From Ypsolopha sequella (taxonomy: Eukaryota; Arthropoda; Insecta; Lepidoptera; Ypsolophidae), in assembly GCA_934047225.1 (NCBI GenBank), contig OW204004.1, forward strand, positions 5,770,401 through 5,834,400: a DNA stretch of 64,000 nucleotides, in the 5' to 3' direction. Of the stretch, positions 23,268 to 34,994 are shown in pieces (position 1 is the first letter of the stretch; each line of letters opens with the position of its first letter). Position numbers and translations under genes: made by a program. The notes under the pieces are model-generated. The model did no database searches. It was not told where the DNA came from and was given only the letters and a program-made list of their open reading frames with translations.

Positions 23268-23965
23268 ATAGTAGGTAAATATTCACGATGTGAATCCCCG
23301 AGGAGATGTTAGAGGTGTTTCCGAGTCTAGACTGTATAATGCAAGTCACAGTCCACCCTCATACACCCACGTTACATCGACGATTACTACGTCCCAACGT
23401 GATGGGTTCCAGCTTATTAAGGGCGCACCGAGCGTTTGCCTTTGTCTTTACGTGTAAAGAGTAAAGATAATAACCAAACTTTCGCACTTTTTCAACATTT
23501 TTCGTTGTTTTTTTTTCATTATATTGTTCTTAAATAAAAATCATCTTGTATAAACGCTCCAGTCATCTATGAAATTTATTTTAGTAAATAAATCATAATA
23601 TCAAATTACTTATTTATATAAAAAAGTAGGCAAATAGACAAAAGAATACTTGAAAAGAGGTAACTTTATCAAATCGTGTTTCTATCGTGTATACAGTCTA
23701 GTATAGTATAATACCCAATAGATCCAATATATTTCGCTAGATTTTAATTTAATTGTTTACTACTTCAAACAAGCGTTATAAAAATGTGTTTAACTGTGTA
23801 AAAAGCTCGGTGCGCTCTTAATAGTTCTGTGGTTCCAGCCCTATCGCCGTACTTCGGGCACAAATATGGATCCACAGCTTCACATGTCTCCCGAAGCACG
23901 CAGCCCGAACACAAATGTGCCCCAACGGGGTTTGAATCTACGACCTCCGGCTAAGTGGCCGAGAG
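23268..23965 (+). repeat. Dispersed repeat E, copy 1, split by a MITE
   Basis: aggagatgttagaggtgttt, aatgcaagtcacagtccacc and tacgtcccaacgtgatgggt are followed, beyond an insertion, by gccctatcgccgtacttcgg and gggcacaaatatgg. The same blocks in the same order and without interruption are at 54893-55075. The 3' part, ggggtttgaatctacgacct, has a tRNA B-box-like look (gtttgaatc), so a SINE-type origin is possible. Confidence 0.7.
23414..23830. mobile_element. 417-bp terminal-inverted-repeat element nested in repeat E
   Basis: Ends ttattaagggcgcaccgagc at the left and gctcggtgcgctcttaatag at the right are inverted repeats. The nine bases ggttccagc flank it on both sides (23405-23413 and 23831-23839), a target-site duplication. 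The uninterrupted relative at 54893-55075 shows the empty arrangement. An 8-9 bp duplication and ends beginning near CAG point to a hAT-type origin, but the exact ends are ambiguous. No transposase frame. Confidence 0.75.
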
Positions 23966-24237
23966 ATTCGTACTGCAGACACAAAGGCGATAAAACATGG
24001 TAGAAGTAAATCATATCGAATTCACCTTCAAATAGACGGTGAACTAACTACCGTCACTCAAGCATCGCGCACGCAACGACCACCCGCGTGATGACGCCGC
24101 AAGCCGTGAGGTTAATTACTAGTGTTTGTGCCATTCACACCGATGGATGTCATTATTGGGTCCCTATTTATGTATCTACTGATTGAAAATTTGCAACTAG
24201 TGATGTAAGAACTATATGTGATTTCAATCATTTGTTT

Positions 24238-24286
24238 TGACTAGAATAGAAAAAGGAATGCTTTGGTGGTTTGGAAGAGTGACGAA
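24238..24286 (+). pseudogene. LINE family L internal scrap, copy 4
   Basis: tgactagaatagaaaaagga, atgctttggtggtttggaag reads VTRIEKGMLWWFGRV. It matches the stretch TRIEKGILR at 47218-47245. Only about 49 bp remain. Confidence 0.6.
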
Positions 24287-24376
24287 AGAAATAATACTTT
24301 AATAAATATATAGTATGCCTTAATTAGCTTTTTATTTATAATTAAATATATACAATAAATAAAAGAAAATTATAAC

Positions 24377-24442
24377 TTGAAATATATTTCGGCCCTCAAG
24401 TCAAGTATGACGGCCCACTAAGGGCCGAAATATATTTCAAGA
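24377..24442. repeat. Palindrome with hairpin-gaaatatatttc motif, copy 3
   Basis: cttgaaatatatttcggccc at 24377 and its complement ending at 24442 are 21-bp perfect arms. The right half repeats the order stem (ggccc...gggcc), gaaatatatttc seen at 7936 and in the 2208-2558 palindrome. CTGATG is not conserved in this copy. Confidence 0.8.
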
Positions 24443-24451
24443 AAGAAATAA

Positions 24452-25125
24452 TAGGTATTTTTACATATGAAATTGCCGAAATTTTCTTACAGATTCATGA
24501 GTTCATAGTCCCTGAAATTCAATAGCTATTTCCATTATTTGTCTTTTGTTTGAAAGTTGATTTCAAGGTTTTACATCTACGTATTAAATTTTGCTTTTAT
24601 TGTCAGTTTGATAACCAAAATTAAAATTTCAAAAACAGTTCGCCTTAAATGCCATCCATTTCCATGATAAGATTCGTAATCATTTTTTACAGCTGACATT
24701 TTGCAAAAATGTAATTAATGTTGCTGTTATCTTAATGTTGTCTCTCATTCATAAACAAAAGAAATAATGGGGAATTTTCGGGTAATTAGGGTAATTTTAC
24801 CGCATGACATCACTGATACATTTCCGACTTACCTACTTAATTCTATTTTCTGTCAACATTATCATTGTTTACGTTGCTCAGAGCTAGTGCCTGGAGTCAG
24901 TGAAATATTTTTATTAACATCTTCCCTTGAAAATGGAGTAAAATCCGAAACCGGTTGGGAGTTAAAATAAATAAAGTGAAACTATAAGTACAAGTGTTGT
25001 TAATTCAAGATGTGTTTCAAGTTTCACCAAATGCCGACAATCGTAAGTATAAATGTGACTGAAAATTTAGCTTCTCTTCAAATTCTCTATAGAAAACGGC
25101 AATTTCATATATTATGTAAAGACCT
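24452..25125. mobile_element. MITE family B, copy 2, with about 290-bp foreign insert
   Basis: The ends and body match 8581-8980 and 26600-27012, but from about 24766 to 25060 the sequence is unrelated to the other copies and replaces about 60 bp. The insert holds a 67-codon open frame (24767-24970) with no recognisable domain. Its last bases, ggttgggagttaaaataaat, look like a message 3' end. It could be a captured or retroposed fragment. Confidence 0.7.
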
Positions 25126-25366
25126 AATGTATGGTGCACAATGGAGGGTAAAGCTCGACTAGGCCGCTGCAGAAATGGTTCATTTTTCATTTTTCTAGTA
25201 TAGGTTCAACAATTAAGTATTGTGAAATTTTACCAACTTCAAAAACCATGTTCAGTTGAGGCACCTAAACCCAAAAAATGTAAAAATGTGATAAATTTTT
25301 CTTTCACCCTTTCATCATAGCTAAACAAATTTGAAGATAAAACAGCTATCTACATACTGTCTATTT

Positions 25367-25675
25367 CAGCGTTTCTTAACCTGTGGTCCGCGGACCCCTG
25401 GGGGTCCCCAAGCATATGTATGGGGGTCCGCAGCCTAATCTATGGACCATTTAACAATCATAAATGTGTTATAAACAATCATAATTTAGTTGCAAAAAAG
25501 CAACACCAACCTTCTCTTTAACGTATTTTATATAAAAATATATATATATTTTTTGTAATTTGTAGAACTAAAATAAATGGTCCAAAATTTATTGCTGCTT
25601 TTTTAATAAGAGGGTCCTTAAAATTGTGCTTGATTTCCTAAGGGGTCCGTGGACAAAAAAGGTTAAGAAACGCTG
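25367..25675. mobile_element. hAT-type MITE, 309 bp
   Basis: Starts cagcgtttcttaacctgtgg and ends aggttaagaaacgctg, perfect 15-bp terminal inverted repeats. The CAG...CTG ends, the cttaacctgtggtccgcgga block and the size are typical of hAT non-autonomous elements found widely in animals. The flanks gtctattt and gtatgtgt are only partly alike, as an aged 8-bp target duplication would be. Confidence 0.85.
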
Positions 25676-25679
25676 GTAT

Positions 25680-26599
25680 GTGTGATAATTATCGTTGTAG
25701 GTTCATTATCCTTTACGCGTTACAAATAGTGAATGAGGCCTTCATCCATTCGGTAAGATCCAACAAAATACCGACTGTCGTATCAATTTTCGCAGTCCTT
25801 ACTACGTAATACCACTCTTAACACCCTAGAAATAGGACTCAAATCGATATTAAAATATAATGCTTTTTCAAGGCATTTGAGTAGTAGTATCAATGGAGAG
25901 TAAATGCCTTTTTATTTTCACTTAACGTCGGGTGAAGTAGGTAATTGACGGGGTACAGCACTATTTTGTCAGTAATTGACGCATTGCAACACTACTTTGG
26001 CGGGTACTTGACAATCAATTTGCCAATTTTTCCCCAGGGTGAATTTTAGTGATGGGATAGTTTTAGAACTCTGCTGAAATATTGCGTATTGAACTTTATA
26101 TCACTCCTCCTGCTATAAATCCCAGCTCCATTCATACCGGTACCAAATATATATATTTTTTTCATATCTGATTCCTTGTTGCTATCTCTTCAGTATGGCC
26201 CTCAGAAGCCCGAAATAAAGAAGTATTAATTATTATTTAGTGTGATTACTGATGAACTTCAAAATTACACGCTACATTCAATACATCGATATCGATACTA
26301 CCGTTACCGAATAGTACCGTTCCCATCCCTAATTGGTGGACCCGTCAATCTCGCGTCATTACTAGGCGCCACTTACCGACCGGATCCCAGCAAATTGCAC
26401 AAGCTTCATTCACAGCTCCTTATCGAGAATTATCACTTGTCGGCTATCGATAGATCGTATTTATCGACACCTGTACGCGTCTAATTTACTGCTCTATGCA
26501 ATTACATTGGGAAATTAGGACGTAAGAATTTGCTATTCATAAGGTACCTAATAGTACCTATAACTTTGATGAAATAGTTTACTGCTTTATCGTTATTAT
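25680..26599. other. No gene seen
   Basis: Mixed AT-rich sequence. A slightly GC-richer stretch at 26240-26480 is open in one frame, but its translation has no protein family features. Confidence 0.45.
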
Positions 26600-27012
26600 A
26601 GGTCTTTACCTAAGAAATTGCCGAAATTTTCTTACAGATTCTTAAGTTCATAATTCTGTAAATCAATAGCTATTTCAATTATTTGTTTTTTGTTTGAAAG
26701 TTGATTTCGAGGCTTTACAACTACGTATTAAATTTTGTTTTTATTTTCAGTTTGATTATAAAAATTATACCTTTAAAAACAGTTCGTCCTAAATGCCATT
26801 CATTTCCATCGTAAGATTCATAACAATTTTTCATAACAATTTAAAAATAAAATTAATGTTTCTGTTAGCTTAATGTTGTCTCATTCATACACATATAAAA
26901 TTAACATAATTTGGATTTATCATTCCTAAAAACAATGCAAAAATGTTAGAACTGAAAATTGAGTTTCCTTCAAATTATCTATAGAAAACGGCAACTTTAT
27001 ATGTAAAGACCT
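26600..27012. mobile_element. MITE family B, copy 3
   Basis: Starts ggtctttacctaagaaattg and ends atatgtaaagacct, giving the clearest view of this family's ends. The body matches the other two copies throughout. About 413 bp, no coding capacity. Confidence 0.85.
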
Positions 27013-27568
27013 AATATTATTAAAATTACACGATTATGTTTAGGTAATCAAATAAGCACCTACGTTAATTAATACGACGTCAAAATAAGACAATTTCATT
27101 TAAAGAGAATTTAAAGAGAGTAATAATATATTTTATAGCACACTGTGCGTAAAATGACCGTTTTACGCACGCGTGCGTAAAGTCGGCATTTTCCGCACTT
27201 GTGCTATAAAAAATTATACGAAACTCGTGCGAGAAACTTTTTCTCGACTCGTGTGATTGCAGCACTCGCCTTCGGCTCGTGCCGCAAACTCACCCTCGTC
27301 AGAAAACGTTTCATCGCTCTCGTATCGTAATGTACTATTATACGAATTAGGGTTCCGAACTCAAACAGTAAAAAGGACCTTCGTGATAAAAAGACAGACG
27401 GACCGTCCGACACATATTTCCTCTAAAGGTCTAAGTTCAGGATCGACGAGGATCTAGATCTCAATAAAGATATGCGCGGCGCTTACAGCAATTCTTCTAA
27501 GAGAAACTGCAAAAATCCGCGCAAAAAGGTTAAAGGTGTTTTAAAGATAGAAGAACATGAAGAAGTTT

Positions 27569-27950
27569 TCGTAAAGGCCCACTTTTTATGCATCAAGACC
27601 GAACAGAAAGTCGAATATTTTGCCCTAGGGCTTTATTATTATTTTTAATTTATTTACAATGTTTGGCTAACCAGCAGCCTTTTCTGTGTACCATAAATGT
27701 TATACTTTTTTTCCACTGTTTAACGGCTCTGGATACAGTCCTTTTAAGCTAATTGTAATTTAAAGTTCACAAGATTATATTTGTTTTATTTCCTCACACT
27801 ATGCATTGAAAAACGTAATATGATACACGGGCGTAAGAGCAATAAATTACTCGGTTACGTTTAAAACATTCGCTACGCTCGTGTTTTAAATCGTCCTCGT
27901 AATTTATTCCTTTGCGCCCTTGTAGCATAAACTACTATTAAAGTTTTATT
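27569..27950. repeat. Dispersed repeat D, copy 2 (uninterrupted)
   Basis: Contiguous version of the sequence split at 10407-10943. The junction here reads gttcacaagattatatttg. It has the same hairpin near its right end, around cgctacgctcgtg. It serves as the empty-site reference for the retroposon in copy 1. Confidence 0.85.
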
Positions 27951-30503
27951 TAACTTCCCACTGATCTGTTTTGATTTGTTGACTACCTTTATTTATGCCC
28001 TAGCTTACTAGTTATTTACAACTCAATTAGTACGACCAAGATGCAATCATTTCATAGTAATTAACAGATCAAGTTCACGCCCCTTCGATCAGTGGACGTT
28101 ATTGATTGAGAAATATACTGCTAATATGTAGCAAATTAATTGTTGCGGCGTTCACAGGATGGCTACTTTAGAAGACCGAGAAATTATTGTTTGCTTGTCT
28201 TAATTTTTAGAGTTCGTAGATCTATACTTATAGATAGACAGGACTAATATTTCTATTTCTATTATTTTCTATTGTGTATTTTTATATTTGATTTTGTGTT
28301 TTTGTTTTCTTGTTGATAATAAATTGTATTATGTTTAAGTTAGTATCTACACTATCGTCTTAGGTTAGTCCTGTGAAGATAGATGTAAGTTGAATAAATA
28401 AATAAATAATAATAAATAATTAAAAAATACAAAGAGAGGAAAAATAAAAAAAACGTGGCAACCATAGATGTAGCATACGTACTAATATATCTATGGTGGC
28501 AACCATTAATGGTAATAGACACCGAAATGATGGAGCAGAAGCTCTTCAATGAAGTGAAGGAAACAAATAAACACTTTCGTACTTTTACCTACTTATCGTG
28601 CTGCCAGCAAGTCAAACTTTTGTCGTGCAAAATAATAATCAAAAAAAAGATCGGAAAATATATTTTAATAGGGTTGTCATTAAATTACACATACATTTTA
28701 AAATGGATAATAATTGGTTGACCATCTAAAAATACTAGATGAGCATCTAAATTACTAAGTTGGCATCAACTAGGTTAGGTTAGTTTTCAACATACTATTT
28801 TTGATGTCTACTTGGTAATTTTTATGCTGATAGGTGTATTTTTTGATGGTCAAGTAATTACAACCCTTTTTAAATACCTGTAAATGCGGCGCCTATATGT
28901 ATACCAAGTCCTTAGCCTTAGAAGTAACTTATTTCGTCCTTTTATCCCTATCAAGTCACATTAACAAAATATAAAATTAAAGAAAAAGATACATAGATGT
29001 TTAGCGATAACATTATTACCATATTAAATGTGATTTTAACAGCTACAACAAGTTTTTGCATAAACAAACAACTCTCAATCTCATAAAACCGCTAATTATA
29101 TACCATCTTGAAAATTCGCAAACAAATACCTACACTTCTAAGAACACCGAAAACTCCCATAAAACTTTAACATCTTAATTTACGAATCAGCCTGTATAAA
29201 AAACTGATGGTATCTCAAATCCGATCGTGCAATAAAGTGTAGATTATTTGTACTGATACTAACTGACCGAGCCAATTAGATTACTAACTTAATAAAAAAC
29301 GTCCCTATGGCAAGCGTACAAGATTATTACTGGTCGTGTGGTCGTATAGTAGCAACCAAACGTGTTTATTATCATTTATCAACAAGAATAAGTTGCAGCG
29401 AGATCTGCTAATTTTACCACCGTTTTGCTCTTAATTGCGTCATTTCCACTTAAATTCTGTCAAAATTTGCTTTTTCTGGTTTAAGGCGAATGGATACGCC
29501 AACTGCAATTTGGACCTGTCTTTGAAGGCCTACTTCCAAAAACTTTCATAAAAATATATGATAGGCATTATAGAGCCAAAAATAAATTTTAAGTTTCATA
29601 AACTGTTTTTCTATTGTAAGTTTTGACAAAAAAAATCGAAAGTCATCGAAAGTTTCACATGATTAACACAAGAATTCTCTTACGATTAAAGCGATTTTAA
29701 TTATTATTTCACCAAATTACAGGAAATTTTTTGATCTAAAAAATTCAAGTTCAAAATTTTTTTTCCGTTCATGGCATCCATGTGAAAAGTATTATTTTCT
29801 CCTATTTTGTGCTAGCCGGAAACGCAGTGGTTGTCGTAGCAGCCACTTTTCAAGGCACGCTGAAATGAACATTATTTCAATGTCGTTTCCTTTGATATTT
29901 GTACCGACACACGTCGAGTTGCTTATTTAGCGTGGTCATACGCCCTAAAGAGCGTTTACTGCTCAAAAATGTGTCATATATATTTTTTTTCAGAAGCTTC
30001 TCATGATTTTATAATTTGTACCATAATTTAGGAGACTTATTTTTTTTGTATGGCTTCTTTACAACTCGTTGGGTGTCAGTAGGTCTTTCTCTATTGCTTT
30101 AATACGAGTATGTCGCAGGCAAAATGTATAACTCCGCAGTTTACAAACGGCGTCGTCAGTTTCTAAACGCTTTCTTTTATTTTCTGTATTTTAATAAAAT
30201 ATAACATTAACGTTTCATGTGTAAGACTTTTTTTCAAAATTCTTCTTTTGCTCCTTTTTTTCTGAACCGCTTTACAACCGTTTTAATATGTTTATGATCA
30301 AACTTTTCTTTTTTGCCTATTTTGTTTCCCTAGTCTAAAAGCGATATCCGTCTCACCAGCTGATGACGATTCTATCTTCTATTTATTGTATACAAGAATT
30401 CCCTGACCAACTGTTCTATCAACGCTTAAACCAAACGGCTGAACTCAGGAACATGTAATTTGGACTGTAGTGTCTTTGTATGGCGGAGGCATGTAGATGT
30501 CGT
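27951..30503. other. No gene seen
   Basis: AT-rich sequence. Between 28455 and 28510 the block ggcaaccat recurs in a short palindromic context (ccatagat...atctatgg). Otherwise nothing is supported. Confidence 0.45.
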
Positions 30504-31262
30504 GACCAGATCATAGAATTGAACATTTCATGAAATAGTCGACCATTTCATGAAATGATCGCATTTCATGAAATAGTCAACTGTCACTGACCAGATCATT
30601 AAATGTTCAACGTTTAACGATTTGGTCAGTGACGTTTGACCATATCATTAATGTAGGGTGTTCATACAAATGTTGATACTAGAAATTCAAAATCTTGTTA
30701 TTAGGAACGTGATGATTGTTCTTTAAAGTACAAAATCAACAACTTATAAAGAATTAGCACGTATTTCAAGTTACTTATTATACTACCTACTTAGGTAAAT
30801 TTTTTAGAAAAATCAATAAGGATTTAGCAAATTAGGTATTTTTGAGGAACTTCTTTTACTAAATAGTTAATACGTAAAAATAATCACAACCCTCTGGGTT
30901 TAAATAAAATTAATTAGTTGTTTTAGGAGTTTAATTACACTTCACTGCACTTTCTTCCACAGTTATTACATTATTCACAACATTTAAAACAAGAGAATTG
31001 TGTAGCGCCGCCATGGTGCATCGCACAAACAATAACAATGCGCCATCAGCGCCGCTAGTGGTGAATAAATGTAACTATTTTACGATATGATCATACGATG
31101 TTTGACCAGATTATGAAATGGTCTTGTTTGATTGATTATATCGTCAAAAGATCTCTATTCATTGATTTGGTCAATCCATATCATGAAATGGTCAACAAAC
31201 AATGTACTATTTCATGAAATGCGACCATTTCATGATATAGTCGAACATTTCATTTATATTCT
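30504..31262. mobile_element. Element with clustered atttcatgaaat subterminal palindromes
   Basis: The left end (30525-30600) carries three copies of atttcatgaaat followed by agtc or gatc. The right end (31180-31262) carries the same cluster in reverse, including cgaccatttcatgatatagt. Intervening copies of gaccagatcat and gatttggtca lie further in. Inverted subterminal arrays like this mark non-autonomous DNA transposons. It is about 760 bp with no transposase. Edges are approximate. Confidence 0.65.
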
Positions 31263-31323
31263 CTGGCTGCGGGGTGTCTGCTACTTTATAAATACCTACT
31301 TAAAGCTATAGCCCGTCACCTAC

Positions 31324-31707
31324 TTAAGGTTAAACGTCAGTCGCTTAGCACAAAGTGCATAACTTAACTTTGTATTTCTTGTTTAGAAGTAAAAAATTTA
31401 AAAATATTTTGGTATGTGGCAGTTAACACCAATAATTCAGTATTAGTGAAGTTTATAAAGCATGAGTTTAAAATTGAATGCACAAATTAGTCATGATCTG
31501 GTCCAAACAAAGTTAAAACAGCATTTTGTTGGTTTTGAGAATATCATGGCTAATTGCGTATACAATTTCAAACTCTTTCTTTATAAACCTCACTAATACT
31601 GAACTGTTGGCGTCAAATGTCAAAAAGCTTTTTAATTTTAAATTTCTAAACAAAAAAACAAAGTTAAGTTATGCACTTTGCACTCAGCTACTGACGTTTA
31701 ACCTTAA
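31324..31707. mobile_element. Foldback element family F (ttaaggttaaacgtcagtcg), copy 1
   Basis: 384 bp, with long inverted arms of about 180 bp beginning ttaaggttaaacgtcagtcg and ending cgtttaaccttaa. Shared arm blocks include acaaagtgcataacttaact and caccaataattcagtattag. The 71-codon open frame at 31526-31741 is an arm read-through, not a gene. Imperfect direct repeats taaagctatagcccgtc and taaagctgtagcctgtc flank it. Confidence 0.8.
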
Positions 31708-31777
31708 AGCTGTAGCCTGTCGAAGCGCAGCCGCGTTTTAGGTGCAAAAGAAAACAAGCTCTGCGGTCACCATGACC

Positions 31778-32307
31778 TTAAGGTTAAACATCAGTCGCTC
31801 GGTACAAAGTACACAACTTAACTTTGTTTTCTGAAAAAGATATTGGTCTAGCATTTCACGCCAATAGTTCAGTATAAGTTAGGTTTATAAATCAATAGTT
31901 TGAAATTTAATGAACAATTACCCATTATTTGGTCGAAACAAAACTAAAATATCATTTCAAGCTTATTTCGACATGTCATTTGTGCATTTCATGTCAAACT
32001 ATTGATTTATAAAAATAATAAATAAATGAAAAAATAAAAATCATCTATTTCAGAACTGGGTTCCATAAATAAAACACAACATCATATTACACAGGAAAAT
32101 GAGAAAAAGAAAAATACAAAAATGTCACAAACAGTATGTCAATAAAATTAAAATTAAAATTAAAACTCATAGAAAACGATATACATCTAACTAAATACTG
32201 GAATATTGGCGTTAATTGCCACAGATCTTTCTCACTTTTAGCTTCTTAAAAAGAAAAACAAATTTAAGTTGTGCTCTTTGTACCGAACGACTGACGTTTA
32301 ACCTTAA
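31778..32307. mobile_element. Foldback element family F, copy 2
   Basis: 530 bp with the same ends as copy 1, only 70 bp away. The arm blocks are conserved (acaaagtacacaacttaact, ccaatagttcagtataag) but the centre has about 150 extra bases (around 32010-32160) with aatagtaaataaa-like runs, probably another insertion. Confidence 0.75.
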
Positions 32308-32656
32308 ACGAAATTACCATATTGGAAGATACCTATATGTTACATAGCTAATATGTAAGTGCAAGATTTTACACAGATATGTCAAGATTTTACGAGTTCA
32401 CATATTACTGCTAACGCCACTGTTTTGGGGCGTTGTATGCGGTATGCTTAAACTTGCTCTCTAAATGAGGTTTGAGCATTCAGCTATTAGCGAATCGCGA
32501 CCTTTCTTGTATTCGCAACCTGACCCCTGAATTTGGATATTGCGTATATGCGGTGGAAATACCAGGAAAACTTTTTTAAGCCATCGAAGTGTTTTATCAA
32601 ACATCATTGCACAAGTTTTTATTTAAAATAAATAAATATATATACTTATATATACC

Positions 32657-32722
32657 TATATCGTCACGAAATGAATCGTACACCTCTGACACCTCCTCGG
32701 AGATTCATGTCGTGACGATATA
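32657..32722. repeat. tatatcgtcacga hairpin
   Basis: tatatcgtcacgaa and ttcatgtcgtgacgatata form inverted arms about 66 bp end to end. tatatcgtcacgacttgaat at 54890 opens dispersed repeat E there, so this may be a remnant of the same family. Confidence 0.65.
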
Positions 32723-32749
32723 TTATAATTTATATTTCTTAGTAACGTG

Positions 32750-33172
32750 TTAAGGCGATACCGAAAAAAAATGGGGTTTTTTCGAATTCATTTACTCCAC
32801 TATAACGTCATCTACGTATTTCATTTTTGGGTAAATGTTTATTGAGTATTTGATTAAGATTCTCACTAAAGGAAAAAGCGATTGGATAAAATTTTCTCGA
32901 TAGAATTTAATTCCGGAAAGACCTCTAAATTGTTTTATTTTTTCCTGTAATTCTGAAATTCTAACTAATTTCATTGTGAAATTGCATTCAAAATGTGGAT
33001 ATTATGTATTTGTAAAGTCTCCTTGAATGTCTTTTTGACAAAATAGCTTAGTACATTTTAATTAATAAAAAACGGACTTTTTGCTACTTTTCCACGAATC
33101 CGTCCCACTCGCACTGAGGGTTTTTCGCATATGGAGTAACAGGGACGCTAAAACTTTTACATATCGCCTTAA
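32750..33172. mobile_element. MITE family G (ttaaggcgata ends), copy 1
   Basis: Ends ttaaggcgata and tatcgccttaa. The right 110 bp (ctacttttccacgaatccgt, ctcgcactgagggttttt, catatggagtaacag) is shared with 45357-45711. About 423 bp. The open frame at 32792-32974 on the - strand is inside it and is not conserved in the other copy. Confidence 0.8.
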
Positions 33173-34017
33173 CTTGGTTGCTTGAGGTTGTATATTTTCT
33201 TTACGGTGTTTTTGCTACTCGTAGTTAGAAATGTCTTGTTATAGTCATGTAAATTACATGCTTTTAACGTTTTAGAGGCGGATTGTGAATTAGACGAGAA
33301 TGTGCTCTTTCTTTGTTGAAAAGTATTGCGTGTGCGACTTCGTAACATAGAGAAGTGACAGTATAAATAAAAGGTTATAAATATTGTCTTAGCTTATCGT
33401 GAAAATTACTAAAGTTACGGTTAAAGTAGCGAGGGAGCGTGAAATTATCTCTTTGCTATGGTCTCAGCAAGGGGAGGCTAGCGCGAAACCTGAGAGACAA
33501 CATAAAAAAATATTAAAATCCCAGTAAGACTGTAGCATTTGCTAGAGCAGATATTAAGGGGCTGCACTATGCTAAAATTCGGTCCCGGTCTAACGCGTTT
33601 GTTTTTTAACTCTCTATCCAGCTCTAATCAGATGCCGCGCACGCAAAACTTCAGTTATTTTGAAATCGTGGCAATTAGGACATACAGAAATAAAGTAGTA
33701 AGGCTTTGATAATGAGATCTTTTATTGTGTGAAAGATTCATTTCAAACGCATATTCCGTGTCCGAGCGAATTGAATGTACAGATTGAAATTAGGTACCTA
33801 CAGATATATATTTATTTGAGTAAAGATATAAAATTTCGATAATCTATAAAGGCCTAATTTGTCAGAAAAACATGATTAAGTACATATATATTTCCCAGAA
33901 TTTTCTAGTAGCCAGTTTGACCTACAAATCGAGCTAAATATACGCAATTTTACCAAATCCACGCTTATTCAAGCCTTAACATAGAAAGACTGACCGACGT
34001 ATATTTAAAGTGCAAAT
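33173..34017. other. No gene seen; isolated hairpin-array monomer at about 33525
   Basis: Mostly plain sequence. At 33525-33553 gactgtagcatttgctagag is a lone relative of the hairpin monomers of the array that follows. Confidence 0.45.
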
Positions 34018-34745
34018 AACTACGCAGAAAGCCGTAGCAATTTGCGTGTACTACGGTGACGTAGCATATTTTGACGCAAGGAGACTAGAGACCAAGGCAT
34101 TTTATGTTTGCTACGGTGGCGTACCAGATAATTTTACATAGTAAGACCGTAGCATTTTGCTTCTGCTACGGTAACGTGTCAAATATTTACGTAAGACTGT
34201 AGCTTTTTGCATGTGCATTTGCTACGGTTGCATATCATGTTTACATAAGAACACCGTAGCATATTGCTATTGTAGCATTTGGTAGAGCAGATAATAACTA
34301 CGCAGAAAGCCGTAGCATTTTGCGTGTATTACGGTGGCGGGCGTAGCAGATATTGACGCAAGAAGACTAGAGACCAAAGCATTTTATTTTTGCTAAGGTG
34401 GTGTACCACGTAATTTTATACAGTAATACCGTAGCATTTTGCTTCTGCTACGGTGACGTGTCAAATATGTACGTAAGACCGTAGGTTTTTGCATGCGTAT
34501 GTGCTACGGTTGCATATCATAATGTTAACACAAGAAAACCGTAGCATTTGGTAGAGCAGATAATAACTACGCAGAAAGCCGTAGCATTTTGCGTGTACTA
34601 CGGTGGCGGGCTTAGCAGATATTGACGCAAGAAGGCTAGAGACCGAGGAATTTTATGTTGGCTACGGTGGCGTACCAGATAATTTTAGTAGCATTCCTTG
34701 GAGCAGATAATAAGTAACTACGCAGAAAGCCGTAGCATTTTGTCG
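34018..34745. repeat. Higher-order tandem array of ccgtagca...tgctacgg hairpins
   Basis: A higher-order unit starting aactacgcagaaagccgtag begins at 34018, 34296, 34565 and 34716, giving spacings of 278, 269 and 151 bp. Within each unit four or five small hairpins occur, each pairing ccgtagca with tgctacgg, for example ccgtagcattttgcttctgc then tacgg. Units also share ggtagagcagataataacta and ttgacgcaagaagactagag. The third unit is shortened and the fourth is cut off by the tRNA-like segment. Confidence 0.9.
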
Positions 34746-34747
34746 GT

Positions 34748-34791
34748 GTTGCATGTCGGGCGATTGCTCTACCAACTGAGTTATCCAGTGC
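34748..34791 (-). repeat. tRNA-derived D-arm segment
   Basis: On the - strand this reads ggataactcagttggtagag followed by caatcgcccgacatgc. It matches the D-arm and A-box of a tRNA (TAACTCAGTTGGTAGAGCA) up to the anticodon stem. No T-arm or B-box follows, so it is not a tRNA gene. It is likely the head of a SINE or a tRNA-derived module joined to the hairpin array. The array units themselves carry ttggtagagcagat. Confidence 0.6.
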
Positions 34792-34806
34792 TTGTAGCAC
34801 GATTAA

Positions 34807-34916
34807 GTGCGACTTCGTTTGTCACGCGTTTTATCGCGCACATCGACCAAAGTAAGCGATATGATTGGTCGATTGTTCGAAGTGCGCGATAGAACGCGTG
34901 ACAAACGAAGTCACAC
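34807..34916. repeat. 110-bp palindrome, 35-bp arms
   Basis: gtgcgacttcgtttgtcacg at 34807 pairs with cgtgacaaacgaagtcacac ending at 34916. There are only two mismatches over 35 bp, with a 40-bp loop. It lies directly after the tRNA-like segment. Confidence 0.9.
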
Positions 34917-34994
34917 GTACCGTGCCACGAGTGCAACATAACTTGCTTTACTGAATAGATTTAATATATTTAGTATAGCTAATGTCCTACGGGC

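Noticed and set aside
24767..24970. 67-codon frame as a small gene
   Set aside because: It is inside a segment inserted in one MITE copy and has no recognisable features; kept only as a finding about the insert.
34748..34791. Functional tRNA gene on the - strand
   Set aside because: Only the D-arm is tRNA-like; the anticodon and T arms are absent.
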